The notes below the pieces were generated by a model, which saw nothing but the letters and a program-made list of their open reading frames with translations, was not told the origin of the DNA and did no database searches. The position numbers and the translations under genes were made by a program. A stretch of DNA of 48,829 nt, taken from NCBI GenBank assembly GCA_035873375.1, contig JAYWMQ010000025.1, forward strand, positions 1 to 48,829. Direction: 5' to 3'. This document shows positions 25,187 to 34,105 of this stretch, one piece after another (within the stretch, counting starts at the first letter, position 1; each line of letters starts with the position of its first letter). This stretch comes from Nitrospirota bacterium (GTDB taxonomy: Bacteria > Nitrospirota > Thermodesulfovibrionia > Thermodesulfovibrionales > JdFR-85).

Positions 25187-26182
25187 CTAACTACTTACGC
25201 GAAGATACAATCTTACAGTAGTTCCAGCACCCTTTCTGCTCTTTATCTCCAGAGAACCGCCATAATACTGAAGGATCTCACGGGTAATAAACAATCCAAA
25301 CCCCCTGCCCTTATTTTCAGGGGAAATATCGTTAATGCCACTGTCAGCCATCCCCGGTCCGGTATCAGAGACCTCGATCAATACAAAATCATTACCGGAG
25401 ACATTTTGAGTCCTCGTCCTCACTGAAAGCTGCCCTCCTGAGCCCATCGCCTCGATCGCATTGTTTATAACGTTCAGCACCGCCTGTTCAAGCTGAAATG
25501 AGTCTATTGCCGCCAGCGGTATATCCCCATACTTATAGTCGGTACTTATGTCATTCGTATGCGTCTGGAGTGACGTATAAATCTCTATTTTTTTTAACAA
25601 CATGGTTACATCCGACTCAGACAAACCGGCAACAGATATGGATGTACTGAGAAATTTTGAGATAAAATTATCAAGCCGCGTTATCTCCTCCTCCATTATC
25701 CTCGTAAACTCTATAAGGGTCTGTTCGTTCGAATATTTCTCTCTGAGATAGACAACAGAGCCCTTTATGGCATTCAACGGGTTTCTGACTCCGTGTGCAA
25801 GGGTGGAGGCTATTTTACCAATATCAATAAGCCGCTGGGAATCTTGCAATTTCCTGGCCATTGAACAGGCCGAGTAAGGACTGATCTCTACCCTGAGCTC
25901 TTCAATTTTTCCGCTGTCAACTCTTACCGGATCGATTCTTACATCAGCTTTAACCCGGTCATGCAGGCAATTAAAGGAATATCCTTTAAGGTTCAGGGGG
26001 GTTTTATCTGCCAGTGCCACGGACAGGGCATCCCTGTCGTCAGCTAATATCCTTGGAAGCACTTCATAATATTTCATGCCAAGTACTGCAGAGGAAGGTA
26101 TCCCCGTAACCTCTGTAATCTCGTTTCCCCAGGAATTGATGCATAACATGTCATCGGTACAAAAACTATAGGATTGCTTCAC
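25187..26182 (-). CDS. PAS-domain sensor histidine kinase (NtrB-like)
   Basis: A 331-residue protein without membrane segments. The N-terminal 110 residues look like a PAS domain (NEITEVTGIPSSAVLGMKYYEVLP). The dimerisation domain carries the phosphorylated H130 in STLAHGVRNPLNAIKG, and the ATPase domain shows an N-box (NVINNAIEAMG), G1 (VSDTGPGM) and G2 (GRGFGLFITREI). The paired regulator is encoded next to it. The XrtA-locus kinase PrsK is usually much longer, with N-terminal membrane helices and a GAF domain; this one is short and cytoplasmic, so a different signal, perhaps intracellular, is implied. It is transcribed divergently from glmS. Confidence 0.85.
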   Translation of the reverse strand: MKQSYSFCTDDMLCINSWGNEITEVTGIPSSAVLGMKYYEVLPRILADDRDALSVALADKTPLNLKGYSFNCLHDRVKADVRIDPVRVDSGKIEELRVEISPYSACSMARKLQDSQRLIDIGKIASTLAHGVRNPLNAIKGSVVYLREKYSNEQTLIEFTRIMEEEITRLDNFISKFLSTSISVAGLSESDVTMLLKKIEIYTSLQTHTNDISTDYKYGDIPLAAIDSFQLEQAVLNVINNAIEAMGSGGQLSVRTRTQNVSGNDFVLIEVSDTGPGMADSGINDISPENKGRGFGLFITREILQYYGGSLEIKSRKGAGTTVRLYLRVSS

Positions 26183-26257
26183 AATACCCCCCTCTACTGA
26201 AGAAGAGATGTGACAAGTGAGAATCTTTAGTCAAACCTGCCGTTGCCAGCCACAGTT

Positions 26258-26291
26258 GTTAAGTATTTTTAATCTGTTAAGTATTTTTAAT
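26258..26291. repeat. Tandem direct repeat, 16-nt unit with 18-nt period
   Basis: GTTAAGTATTTTTAAT occurs at 26258-26273 and again at 26276-26291, separated by two bases. It lies in the divergent promoter region between the histidine kinase gene and glmS. The spacing of under two helical turns would suit a tandem protein-binding site. Confidence 0.55.
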
Positions 26292-26317
26292 TATAACGGA
26301 TATATAAAAAAAACTCC

Positions 26318-26384
26318 GGAGATTTTTCTATACAGAAATAACCCCAGAGACATGTTCCTATTAAGATTATAATGAAAAATCTCC
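26318..26384. promoter_or_regulatory. Spaced inverted repeat in the divergent kinase-glmS region
   Basis: GGAGATTTTTC at 26318-26328 and GAAAAATCTCC at 26374-26384 are perfect 11-bp inverted copies separated by 45 nt. They sit between divergently transcribed genes and could be an operator pair or a stem in the glmS leader. I saw no match to the conserved core of the glmS ribozyme, and no confident -35/-10 pair. Confidence 0.45.
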
Positions 26385-26476
26385 TGAAATATCAAGAAAA
26401 ATAGGCATATTTCTTGCTTTTTAAAATTGCATTTAAATGAAGGTTATACAATTTTACAGGTGAACAAGGAGGCAAC

Positions 26477-28306
26477 ATGTGCGGAATAGTCGGATATATT
26501 GGGAGGAGGAACTCTCTGCCGATTTTGGTTGACGGATTGAAGAGACTTGAGTACAGGGGGTATGATTCTGCGGGAATTGCCTTTCAGAATGGCAAGGGGA
26601 TAGAGATATATAAAACAAAAGGCAAGATTAAGGACCTGCAGAAGATCCTGCCGCATCCTACACCGGACGCAATGGTAGGACTGGGACACACAAGATGGGC
26701 CACACATGGAGTCCCTTCTTCCAGGAACGCCCATCCGCACAGTGCAGACGGGATAGCAGTAGTCCACAACGGGATAATCGAGAATTACAGGAACCTGAGA
26801 TCGCATCTCATTGCAGAGGGTCATACATTCTCTTCCGATACCGACACTGAGGTTATTCCACAGATGATTTCAAGCTATCTGCGGAAGAAACTGCCTATAA
26901 GGGATGCCATAAAAGAAACGGTTGCACACTTACGGGGTACCTTTGCAATAGGTATAATGAACGAGGCACATCCTAAAACCCTTTTTTCCATCAGAAAAGG
27001 AAGCCCTCTTGTAATAGGCATTGGCGATGGGGAATTTTTCTTTGCCTCTGATGTTTCCGCACTCCTTCCATACACAAAAAGGTTTATCTTCATGGAAGAC
27101 GGACAGATATGTACGATTGGAGAGGAAGGGATAGAGCTTCGGTATCTTGACTCTCAGGAAACCACACCTGTTGAGGAGCAGGCAGTAGAGATTGACTGGA
27201 CTCCGTCCATGGCTGAAAAAGAAGGTTATAATCACTTCATGCTCAAGGAAATCCATGAACAGCCAAGGGCGATGATGGATACCATCAGGGAGTGGACAGA
27301 AGACCCCGAGAGGATCCTTGACGAATTTGGTCTCACTGTAAAACGGACAATCGGGCTCAAAAAGCTACAGGTCGTTGCCTGCGGCACATCCTACCACGCA
27401 GCCCTCGTAGGCAAATACATGATAGAGGACATTGCACGCATCCCTGTTGATGTTGAAATAGCCTCTGAGTTCAGATATAAAAGCCCCATAATTGAACATG
27501 ACTCCCTCTTTATCTCGATCACTCAATCCGGAGAGACCGCAGATACACTTGCGGCTCAGAGGGAAGCAAAGAAGAGGGGGGCCAGGACGCTGACTATCTG
27601 CAACGTGGTAGGGAGCACATCATCCAGAGAGGCAGACTCCGTCTTATACACAAGGACCGGCCCAGAGATAGGTGTGGCCTCTACAAAGGCATTCACTGCA
27701 CAGATAGGGGCACTCTGCCTTCTTTCCATTGCACTGGGAATCAGGACCGGAAGGCTGACTCCCGGAGAGGCTGGCACACTGAGGTCTCAACTCCTGAAGA
27801 TACCGGCATTTATGGAAAAGACACTGAAGATGAATTCAGGAATCGAAGAGCTTGCCAGGACACTCATATACTCAAAGACGTTCCTTTACCTCGGCAGGGG
27901 CATAAACTATCCGATAGCCCTTGAGGGAGCCCTGAAACTGAAGGAAATATCATACATACCTGCTACGGGATATCCTGCCGGAGAGATGAAACATGGTCCC
28001 ATAGCCCTGATAGAAGAAGGACTACCGGTTGTTGTGGTAGCACCTGTGGATAACCTCTTTGAAAAAACCCTCTCCAACATAGAGGAGGTTAAGGCACGTG
28101 GTGGAAGGGTGATAGCAGTAACTGATGAGCCTGAATCACTTCGTGACAAGGTGGATGACCTGATTGTGGTGCCCTCTGCACACACTTCACTATCGCCCCT
28201 TGTCAATGTTATCCCCCTGCAACTCCTTGCATATTACATCGGCATGTTGAGGGGCTGTGATGTCGACCAGCCAAGAAACCTGGCAAAGAGTGTAACAGTT
28301 GAATAG
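26477..28306 (+). CDS. glmS: Glutamine-fructose-6-phosphate aminotransferase
   Basis: A 609-residue protein with the complete family layout. The N-terminal glutaminase domain starts MCGIVGYIGRR with nucleophile Cys2 after Met removal, and has LGHTRWATHG and HNGIIENY. Two SIS domains follow, with CGTSYHA, SQSGETADT and LGRGINYPIALEGALKLKE. The C-terminus is QPRNLAKSVTVE, as expected. It makes glucosamine-6-phosphate for peptidoglycan, lipopolysaccharide and the amino sugars of the adjacent polysaccharide pathway. The start is supported by AAGGAGGCAAC. It is divergent from the exopolysaccharide regulators, so shared control is possible. Confidence 0.97.
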   Translation: MCGIVGYIGRRNSLPILVDGLKRLEYRGYDSAGIAFQNGKGIEIYKTKGKIKDLQKILPHPTPDAMVGLGHTRWATHGVPSSRNAHPHSADGIAVVHNGIIENYRNLRSHLIAEGHTFSSDTDTEVIPQMISSYLRKKLPIRDAIKETVAHLRGTFAIGIMNEAHPKTLFSIRKGSPLVIGIGDGEFFFASDVSALLPYTKRFIFMEDGQICTIGEEGIELRYLDSQETTPVEEQAVEIDWTPSMAEKEGYNHFMLKEIHEQPRAMMDTIREWTEDPERILDEFGLTVKRTIGLKKLQVVACGTSYHAALVGKYMIEDIARIPVDVEIASEFRYKSPIIEHDSLFISITQSGETADTLAAQREAKKRGARTLTICNVVGSTSSREADSVLYTRTGPEIGVASTKAFTAQIGALCLLSIALGIRTGRLTPGEAGTLRSQLLKIPAFMEKTLKMNSGIEELARTLIYSKTFLYLGRGINYPIALEGALKLKEISYIPATGYPAGEMKHGPIALIEEGLPVVVVAPVDNLFEKTLSNIEEVKARGGRVIAVTDEPESLRDKVDDLIVVPSAHTSLSPLVNVIPLQLLAYYIGMLRGCDVDQPRNLAKSVTVE

Positions 28307-28336
28307 ATTAAAAAGAGACGGTATAGAATAAGGATA

Positions 28337-28412
28337 TGGTAGGCGGAACAGGGATCGAACCTGTGACCTCAGCCTTGTAAGGGCTGCGCTCTCCCAATTG
28401 AGCTATCCGCCC
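28337..28412 (-). tRNA. tRNA-Val (anticodon TAC)
   Basis: Read on the minus strand, this 76-nt cloverleaf starts GGGCGGATAGCTCAATTGGG, has the anticodon loop CTTACAA (anticodon TAC, valine) and the T-arm GGTTCGATCC, and ends with encoded CCA. The acceptor stem pairs GGGCGGA with TCCGCCT, with one G-T pair at the end. It is convergent with glmS, which ends 30 nt away. Confidence 0.95.
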
Positions 28413-28425
28413 ATGTATCATTATT

Positions 28426-28542
28426 TAAAGACGTAAAATTTAAAGACATAAAACGCAAAGCGTTATGGACAAAGCAGAAAAAACTCCGTGTTACGCACTG
28501 TGCCCTTATGAGCCTTATCTTTAACGTTTTGCGCTCCCTAAC
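28426..28542. repeat. Degenerate palindromic repeat of the GCGCATGGCG family (copy A)
   Basis: The left part contains AAAACGCAAAGCGTTATGGA. The right part read on the other strand gives GCGCAAAACGTTAAAGATAA, resembling the arms of copies B to D. It fills most of the 226-nt gap between the tRNA and polA. Pairing is imperfect. Confidence 0.5.
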
Positions 28543-28638
28543 TCTCTTCTTTCAGCCTCGCGATATAGTTGATTCCATATCTCAAGTGGTTATATTCTAA
28601 AATAAAACAGTATTTTTGTCAAATTCCCGGGAACGGCT

Positions 28639-31290
28639 TCAACTATGGGCTTCAGCCCAGTTTTTGCCATATCCGATATCGACCCTGATGGGCACCAAAA
28701 TGACAGCGGCATTCTCCATCTCATGTTTGACAAGGTCTTTTACAGGCTGAAGCTCGTCTTCCCTTACCTCAATGACGAGTTCGTCATGGACCTGAAGGAG
28801 CATCCTGCTCTGAAGCCTTTCGGCTTTAAGCCTTTTGCTTATATTTATCATGGCCTTCTTTATGATATCGGCAGCCGTACCCTGTATGGGGGTATTCATG
28901 GCAAGCCTCTCTCCAAACGCACGCTTCTGGGCATTTGAGCTCCTCAGTTCAGGTATCTCCCGCTTTCTTCCAAAGAGGGTCCTCACATATCCAACCCTCT
29001 TTGCCTCCTCGATTATCTGCTTCACATAACGCCTGACACCGGGATGCTTCTCAAAATACTGCTCAATATAGACCCTGGCATCCTCCCTTGAGGAGCCTAT
29101 GGCCCCTGAAAGGCCAAAGGCAGACATACCATAGACGACACCGAAGTTTACCGTCTTGGCCACCCTCCGCATCTCCGGGGTCACCTGCTCCCTGGAAACG
29201 CCAAACAGTTCCGCCGCAGTCCTTGTATGAATATCTATCTCTTTCCTGAAGGCATCAATTAGCCCTTCATCCCTGCTCAGGTGTGCAAGTATCCTCAGCT
29301 CGATCTGGGAATAGTCGGCAGAGAGCAGGAAAAAACCCTTCTCGGCAATAAATGCCTGTCTTATCCTTATTCCCCACTCCCCCCTGATGGGGATATTCTG
29401 CAGATTAGGGTCACTGCTGCTGAGCCTGCCGGTGGCGGTTACGGTCTGGTTGAAAGATGTATGAATACGGCCTGTCTCCGGACTGACCAGTTTTGGAAGG
29501 GCGTCAACGTAGGTGTTTTTCAGCTTGCTGAGCGTCCTCCAGTTCAGTATTTCACCGGGCAGCTCATGCATGAGGGCAAGTTCCTCAAGAACACCAACCT
29601 CGGTGGAATATCCTGTCTTTGTCTTTTTCCCGGGCTTCAGGCCGAGGGATTCAAACAATACTGCGCCCAGTTGCCGGGGTGAGTTGATATTGAACTCCTC
29701 ACCGGCCAAAAAATATATCCTTGTCTTCAGGGCTGTCAACTCACGTTCAAGCTCTCCGGAAAGGTCGTTCAGAAGTTCAGTATCCACTTTTATACCCGCC
29801 TCCTCCATATCAGCAAGAACCCTTATCAGGGGCATCTCGATTTCAGAATAAAGACCCTCAAGCCCCTCCCCTTTCAGTTTCCCAAACAATATCCCCTCCA
29901 ACTCCATGACAACGGCGGCATTGGAAGCTGAAAACTCGGTTGCCTCTTCAATACTCACCGCTGCAAGGGAAGAGCGCTTTCCGGCAACCTCTTTAAATGT
30001 CTTGATTCTCAGGGAGAGGTACTCAAGGCTGACCTCTTCAAGGTTGTGATTCTGTTTGTTCGGATTAAGGAGGTATGAGGCAACCATGGTATCATAAAGC
30101 TCACCCTTCAGATCAATGCCTGATTTTCTGAGTACGAGGAGTTTAGTCTTTAAATCATGGCCGATCTTCCTTATTGATTCGTTCTCAAAAAGCGGCCTGA
30201 ATGCGTCAATGACTGTCCCGGCATCCAGCTGTCCGGGGGCTTCAGGGTAGTGATGGGCAATGGGCACATAATAGCCCCGGCCCTTCCCGGATGAAAAAGA
30301 GATGCCGATAACCTCTGCACTGACGGGGTGGGTGCCCGAAAATTCCACATTGAAGGCAAAGGAGTCCTCCATGGCATTTAGCAGGGCCTTGAGACGCCCT
30401 GATTCCAACACTGTCTCATAGCTGCCGGAGACATTCTGAGGAGGTATTAATTTAAGAAAAGTCCCGAATTCAAGCTCGCTGAAGAGATTGAGCAACTCCT
30501 GCCAGTCAGGCTCCCGGCGTATACACTCACTCACATCAAAATCAAGGGGCACATCCCTGTCAACTGTTGTCAGGGCATAGCTCCTGAGTATGGAATCCCT
30601 GTTCTCTGTGATGAGCTTTCTCAGCCTCTCCCGCTTTATCAGTTCAGGTTTGTCAAGAATATCATTAAGGGTGTGGTCCTTAAGAATCTCGCAGGCAGTC
30701 TTCTCACCGATACCCTTTACACCCGGGATATTGTCTGCCGTGTCACCTGTGAGGGCCATAACTTCCGGGATCCTCTCCGGGGGGATACCAAACCTCTCTA
30801 TAACATCCGCCCTGCCGATGACCCGGTCCTTTACCGGATCATATATCCGGATGTGCCCGTCAACGACCTGGAGCATATCCTTGTCACCGGAGACAATATA
30901 GGCATCAACCCCCTCAGTGGCAGACTTGACCGACAGGGTGGCAAGCACGTCATCCGCCTCATACCCCGGCACCTCGTATATCTTTATCCTGAAGGCCTGA
31001 ACAATCTTCTTTATGTAAGGCATCTGCATAATCAGCTCATCAGGGGCCGGAGGCCTCTGGGCCTTGTACTCTTCATATACCCGGTGTCTCTCTGTGGGAA
31101 GGGGTGAATCAAAGGAGACCACAATAGCGTCCGGCTCCTTTTCTCTCAGTATCTTGAGAAGCGTGTTGATAAAGCCATAGATGGCGTTGGTGGGAAACCC
31201 CTTGGAGTTGCTCAACCCCTTAATTGCGTGGTATGCGCGGTAGACATAGGAATTTCCGTCAATGAGATAGATGTTTGCGGGTTTTTTCAT
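28639..31290 (-). CDS. polA: DNA polymerase I with degenerate proofreading site
   Basis: An 883-residue protein. The 5'-3' exonuclease spans about residues 1-280 (IYLIDGNSYVYRAYHA, YEADDVLA, SGDKDMLQ, TGDTADNIPGVKGIGEKTA). The polymerase domain is intact: LSADYSQIELRILAHLS (motif A), RRVAKTVNFGVVYGMSAFG (motif B) and LQVHDELVIEV (motif C). The 3'-5' exonuclease fold is present (about 290-470), but three of its four metal-binding acids are changed relative to E. coli: FAFNVE has N314 for D355, GHDLKTK has K383 for D424, and FSASN has N457 for D501. Proofreading is therefore probably lost, as in Taq or Bacillus polymerases. It starts 27 nt after topA. Confidence 0.97.
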   Translation of the reverse strand: MKKPANIYLIDGNSYVYRAYHAIKGLSNSKGFPTNAIYGFINTLLKILREKEPDAIVVSFDSPLPTERHRVYEEYKAQRPPAPDELIMQMPYIKKIVQAFRIKIYEVPGYEADDVLATLSVKSATEGVDAYIVSGDKDMLQVVDGHIRIYDPVKDRVIGRADVIERFGIPPERIPEVMALTGDTADNIPGVKGIGEKTACEILKDHTLNDILDKPELIKRERLRKLITENRDSILRSYALTTVDRDVPLDFDVSECIRREPDWQELLNLFSELEFGTFLKLIPPQNVSGSYETVLESGRLKALLNAMEDSFAFNVEFSGTHPVSAEVIGISFSSGKGRGYYVPIAHHYPEAPGQLDAGTVIDAFRPLFENESIRKIGHDLKTKLLVLRKSGIDLKGELYDTMVASYLLNPNKQNHNLEEVSLEYLSLRIKTFKEVAGKRSSLAAVSIEEATEFSASNAAVVMELEGILFGKLKGEGLEGLYSEIEMPLIRVLADMEEAGIKVDTELLNDLSGELERELTALKTRIYFLAGEEFNINSPRQLGAVLFESLGLKPGKKTKTGYSTEVGVLEELALMHELPGEILNWRTLSKLKNTYVDALPKLVSPETGRIHTSFNQTVTATGRLSSSDPNLQNIPIRGEWGIRIRQAFIAEKGFFLLSADYSQIELRILAHLSRDEGLIDAFRKEIDIHTRTAAELFGVSREQVTPEMRRVAKTVNFGVVYGMSAFGLSGAIGSSREDARVYIEQYFEKHPGVRRYVKQIIEEAKRVGYVRTLFGRKREIPELRSSNAQKRAFGERLAMNTPIQGTAADIIKKAMINISKRLKAERLQSRMLLQVHDELVIEVREDELQPVKDLVKHEMENAAVILVPIRVDIGYGKNWAEAHS

Positions 31291-31317
31291 AATACCTATT
31301 TAAATCTCCATCACTCT

Positions 31318-33630
31318 TTATCCCTCTTTCCCCGCCTCTTCTGTTTCCAGGACTTTTTTATACTCACATTCCTTGTTCGGACAGGTAATGGTAACCTGTC
31401 CTGTCCTGTCCCTCTTTTCCACCAGATATTTTGAGTCACACTCCGGACACTTCTCAGCTATCGGCTTGTTCCAGGATGCGAATTTGCACTCAGGCCAGTT
31501 ACTGCAACTCCAGAAGACCTTGCCCTTTTTACTCTTCCTCTCGATTATCTCCCCGCCGTCAAGGGGACAGCTCACGCCTGTGCCAAGGGGTTTTGTGCCC
31601 TTGCATTCAGGATAACGTGTACAGGCAAGGAACCTGCCGTAGCGGCTCTGCTTTATCACCATTGGAGAACTGCATTGAGGACACTTCTCCGTGGTCTCCT
31701 CTACAGGCTTCAGATTGCCGTTTTCCTCTTCAAGGGGTTTTGTGTTCTTGCACTCCGGATAACCGGTACAGGCAAGGAAACGCCCGTGCCTGCCCCACCT
31801 CTTGACCATTGGCAGCCCGCATGACTCACACAGGATATCCGTTGGTTCATCCTCGGGTCTTATTCTTTCCTGTGAATCCATTGCCTCGCTGAGGTCCTTG
31901 CTGAAAGGGTCGTAAAACTCCCTGACCACCCTGACCCACTTCAGCTTGCCCTCTTCCACCCTGTCCAGCTCGTCCTCCATCTTAACTGTAAAGCCTATAT
32001 CTATGAGCTCGGGAAACCTCTCAACAAGGAGATCGTTTACAAGCATACCCAACTCTGTGGGCCTCAACTTGCCCTCTTCCCTCTTTACGTACTTCCTTTC
32101 CTGAATAGTCGAGAGGATGGCAGCATATGTACTCGGCCTTCCGATGCCCTTCTCTTCAAGGGCCTTGACAAGTGAGGCCTCGGTAAACCTTGGGGGTGGC
32201 TGCGTAAAGTGTTGTGATGCGCTTATATCCTTCAGTGAAAGGGTCTCTCCCTCCTTCAGGCGGGGCAGCAGACCCTCTTCTCCGGTATCCTCGTCCGTAG
32301 TAGTGTCAACACTCTCTGTATAAACAGCCATAAACCCTTTAAACCTTATCACATCACCCGACACCCTGAACTCTGCGCCGTTTCCTTCAGGAGTAATGAT
32401 AAAAGTGGTCTGTTCAATCTCTGCCGGGGCCATCTGGCTTGCCACAAACCGCTGCCATATCAGCCTGTACAGGGAATACTGGTCCCTTGAAAGGAAGGCC
32501 TTGATGGACTCCGGAGGCCTGTTCATATACGTCGGCCTTACCGCCTCATGTGCGTCCTGTGCCTGACCTTTCTTCTTATATGCCGGAGGTGTCTTGGGAA
32601 GATACTCCTTGCCGTATTTTTCTTCTATAAAAACCCGTGCAGCCTCCTGGGCCTCTGTGGATATCCTGACCGAATCAGTCCTCATGTACGTAATCAGGCC
32701 AACCGAGCCTTCTTCACCAAGCTCAATCCCTTCGTAAAGCTGCTGTGCAACAACCATGGTCTTCTTTGGCGTAAATCTGAGCTTTCTGGAGGCCTCCTGC
32801 TGAAGGGTACTGGTAATAAAGGGTGGAGAGGGCTTACGTTTCCTGAGTTTTTTCTCTATCTTCTCAAGCACATAGGTCTTTGTCTTCAGTTCTTCGACGA
32901 GGGCCTCTGCCGTTGTCTTGTCTTTGATAAGGAATTCATTCTTCTCACGGTTTATTACATGCTTCTCTTTATATTTAAAGAGTCTTGCCTTGAACTCGGG
33001 AGGCACGGAACCCTCAAAGAGACCCCCTATGTTCCAGTATTCAGTGGGCTTGAAAGCCTCTATATCCCGTTCCCTCTCCACGATGATCCTTACGGCAACA
33101 GACTGCACACGGCCCGCACTCAGTCCCCTCCGCACCTTTCTCCACAGGAGAGGACTCAATCCGTAGCCCACAAGCCTGTCCAGAATCCTTCTTGCCTGCT
33201 GGGCATCCACCTTGTTCATATCAACCTTGCCAGCGTTTTTGACGGCATCACGCACTGCCTTTTCTGTAATCTCGTTAAAGGTAATCCTGTATATCTCCTT
33301 ACCGTCGGCCTTGCCGGATTTACCTCCTCCGGCCTTCTTTAACTCTTCAACTATATGCCAGGCTATTGCCTCACCCTCCCTGTCCGGGTCAGGCGCAAGA
33401 TAGACAACATCCGCCTCCCTGGCAGCCTTTCTCAATTCCTTGATAATCTTCTCCTTCCCGGGAATAACAACATAGCTGGGAGAAAAATCCTTCTCCACAT
33501 CAACGCCGAGCTCTTTGGCAGGAAGGTCCCTGACATGACCGACTGATGCCTTTACGGAAAAACCCTTGCCCAGGATCTTGTTTATCGTCTTGGCCTTTGC
33601 AGGTGACTCTACTATTACAAGTGATTTCAT
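31318..33630 (-). CDS. topA: DNA topoisomerase I (type IA)
   Basis: About 770 residues from the ATG at 33630, preceded by AGAGGT; a TTG two codons earlier is less likely. The TOPRIM domain opens with MKSLVIVESPAKAKTI and has APDPDREGEAIAWHI. The catalytic tyrosine lies in ITYMRTDSVRIS. The C-terminal quarter holds four zinc-ribbon repeats with four cysteines each, beginning CESCGLPMVKRWG, CPQCSSPMV, CPLDGGEI (first Cys pair incomplete) and CPECDSKYLV. It relaxes negative supercoils. Position between the small DUF494-like gene and polA matches the common dprA-topA gene order. Confidence 0.97.
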   Translation of the reverse strand: MKSLVIVESPAKAKTINKILGKGFSVKASVGHVRDLPAKELGVDVEKDFSPSYVVIPGKEKIIKELRKAAREADVVYLAPDPDREGEAIAWHIVEELKKAGGGKSGKADGKEIYRITFNEITEKAVRDAVKNAGKVDMNKVDAQQARRILDRLVGYGLSPLLWRKVRRGLSAGRVQSVAVRIIVERERDIEAFKPTEYWNIGGLFEGSVPPEFKARLFKYKEKHVINREKNEFLIKDKTTAEALVEELKTKTYVLEKIEKKLRKRKPSPPFITSTLQQEASRKLRFTPKKTMVVAQQLYEGIELGEEGSVGLITYMRTDSVRISTEAQEAARVFIEEKYGKEYLPKTPPAYKKKGQAQDAHEAVRPTYMNRPPESIKAFLSRDQYSLYRLIWQRFVASQMAPAEIEQTTFIITPEGNGAEFRVSGDVIRFKGFMAVYTESVDTTTDEDTGEEGLLPRLKEGETLSLKDISASQHFTQPPPRFTEASLVKALEEKGIGRPSTYAAILSTIQERKYVKREEGKLRPTELGMLVNDLLVERFPELIDIGFTVKMEDELDRVEEGKLKWVRVVREFYDPFSKDLSEAMDSQERIRPEDEPTDILCESCGLPMVKRWGRHGRFLACTGYPECKNTKPLEEENGNLKPVEETTEKCPQCSSPMVIKQSRYGRFLACTRYPECKGTKPLGTGVSCPLDGGEIIERKSKKGKVFWSCSNWPECKFASWNKPIAEKCPECDSKYLVEKRDRTGQVTITCPNKECEYKKVLETEEAGKEG

Positions 33631-33682
33631 TCTCAATACCTCTTTAATTTAAAGTAAACATCTGTTGCAAATGTTCCGGTAA

Positions 33683-33967
33683 TCAGTGCCATATAACGCT
33701 TTTACCATTACCATAAACAAGGGCATAAATCTCTTCTGTCTCAAGCCCGCTATTCTTCATAAAGAGATATACCACCACTGACTTTATGGTATCCAGATCC
33801 TCGTCCCCTATCAAACGGCTCTTCTCAAGAATCCGCAGCTCATCATTTACCTTGAAGAGATTAATGTCCGACATCTCAAGTTTCACGATAATATCATCAA
33901 ATTCATTCTCTTCTTCAAGCGAATCACCGTTTATTACCTTCACAATCTCCATAAACTTTCTATACAC
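33683..33967 (-). CDS. Small DUF494/Smg-like protein
   Basis: A 94-residue protein starting at GTG (33967) with a perfect AGGAGG eight bases upstream; an internal ATG at 33952 lacks such a site. The C-terminal half, LIGDEDLDTIKSVVVYLFMK followed by EEIYALVYGN, resembles the end of Smg/DUF494 proteins, whose gene lies between dprA and topA in many bacteria. Gene order and the helical, acidic composition support that call, but the protein is shorter than the usual ~150 residues. The molecular role of Smg is not established. It is followed by topA after 52 nt. Confidence 0.6.
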   Translation of the reverse strand: MYRKFMEIVKVINGDSLEEENEFDDIIVKLEMSDINLFKVNDELRILEKSRLIGDEDLDTIKSVVVYLFMKNSGLETEEIYALVYGNGKSVIWH

Positions 33968-33990
33968 TCCTGAAACCTCCTAATAGTTCT

Positions 33991-34070
33991 TTAAAGACGA
34001 AAAGCGCATGGCGCATGGCGTTAAAATCCCGTATCCTGCACGCTTTGCTCTATGCTCTATGCGTCTTAGT
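33991..34070. repeat. Palindromic repeat of the GCGCATGGCG family (copy B)
   Basis: The left arm contains AAGCGCATGGCGCATGGCG at 34002-34020. The right arm, read on the opposite strand, is AAGACGCATAGAGCATAGAG. Both outer ends share AAGACG. It lies in the 138-nt gap between dprA and the small DUF494-like gene and would form a long imperfect hairpin in either transcript. Confidence 0.7.
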
Positions 34071-34098
34071 CCTCTCCATTGCTCCATCACTCCAGGTT
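34070..34098. repeat. TGGAGTGATGGAG-type repeat fragment
   Basis: Read on the minus strand this is CTGGAGTGATGGAGCAATGG, the same tandem word family as 36417-36460 and 43484-43633. It abuts palindrome copy B. Confidence 0.5.
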
Positions 34099-34105
34099 TC
34101 ATCCC

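Noticed and set aside
26183-26476. glmS ribozyme in the leader
   Set aside because: I could not find the conserved ribozyme core near the ribosome site, and the phylogenetic setting is unlikely.
32548-33342. 264-residue open frame on the plus strand
   Set aside because: It lies wholly opposite topA, whose motifs are clear; composition follows the antisense of a real gene and no ribosome site or domain is seen.
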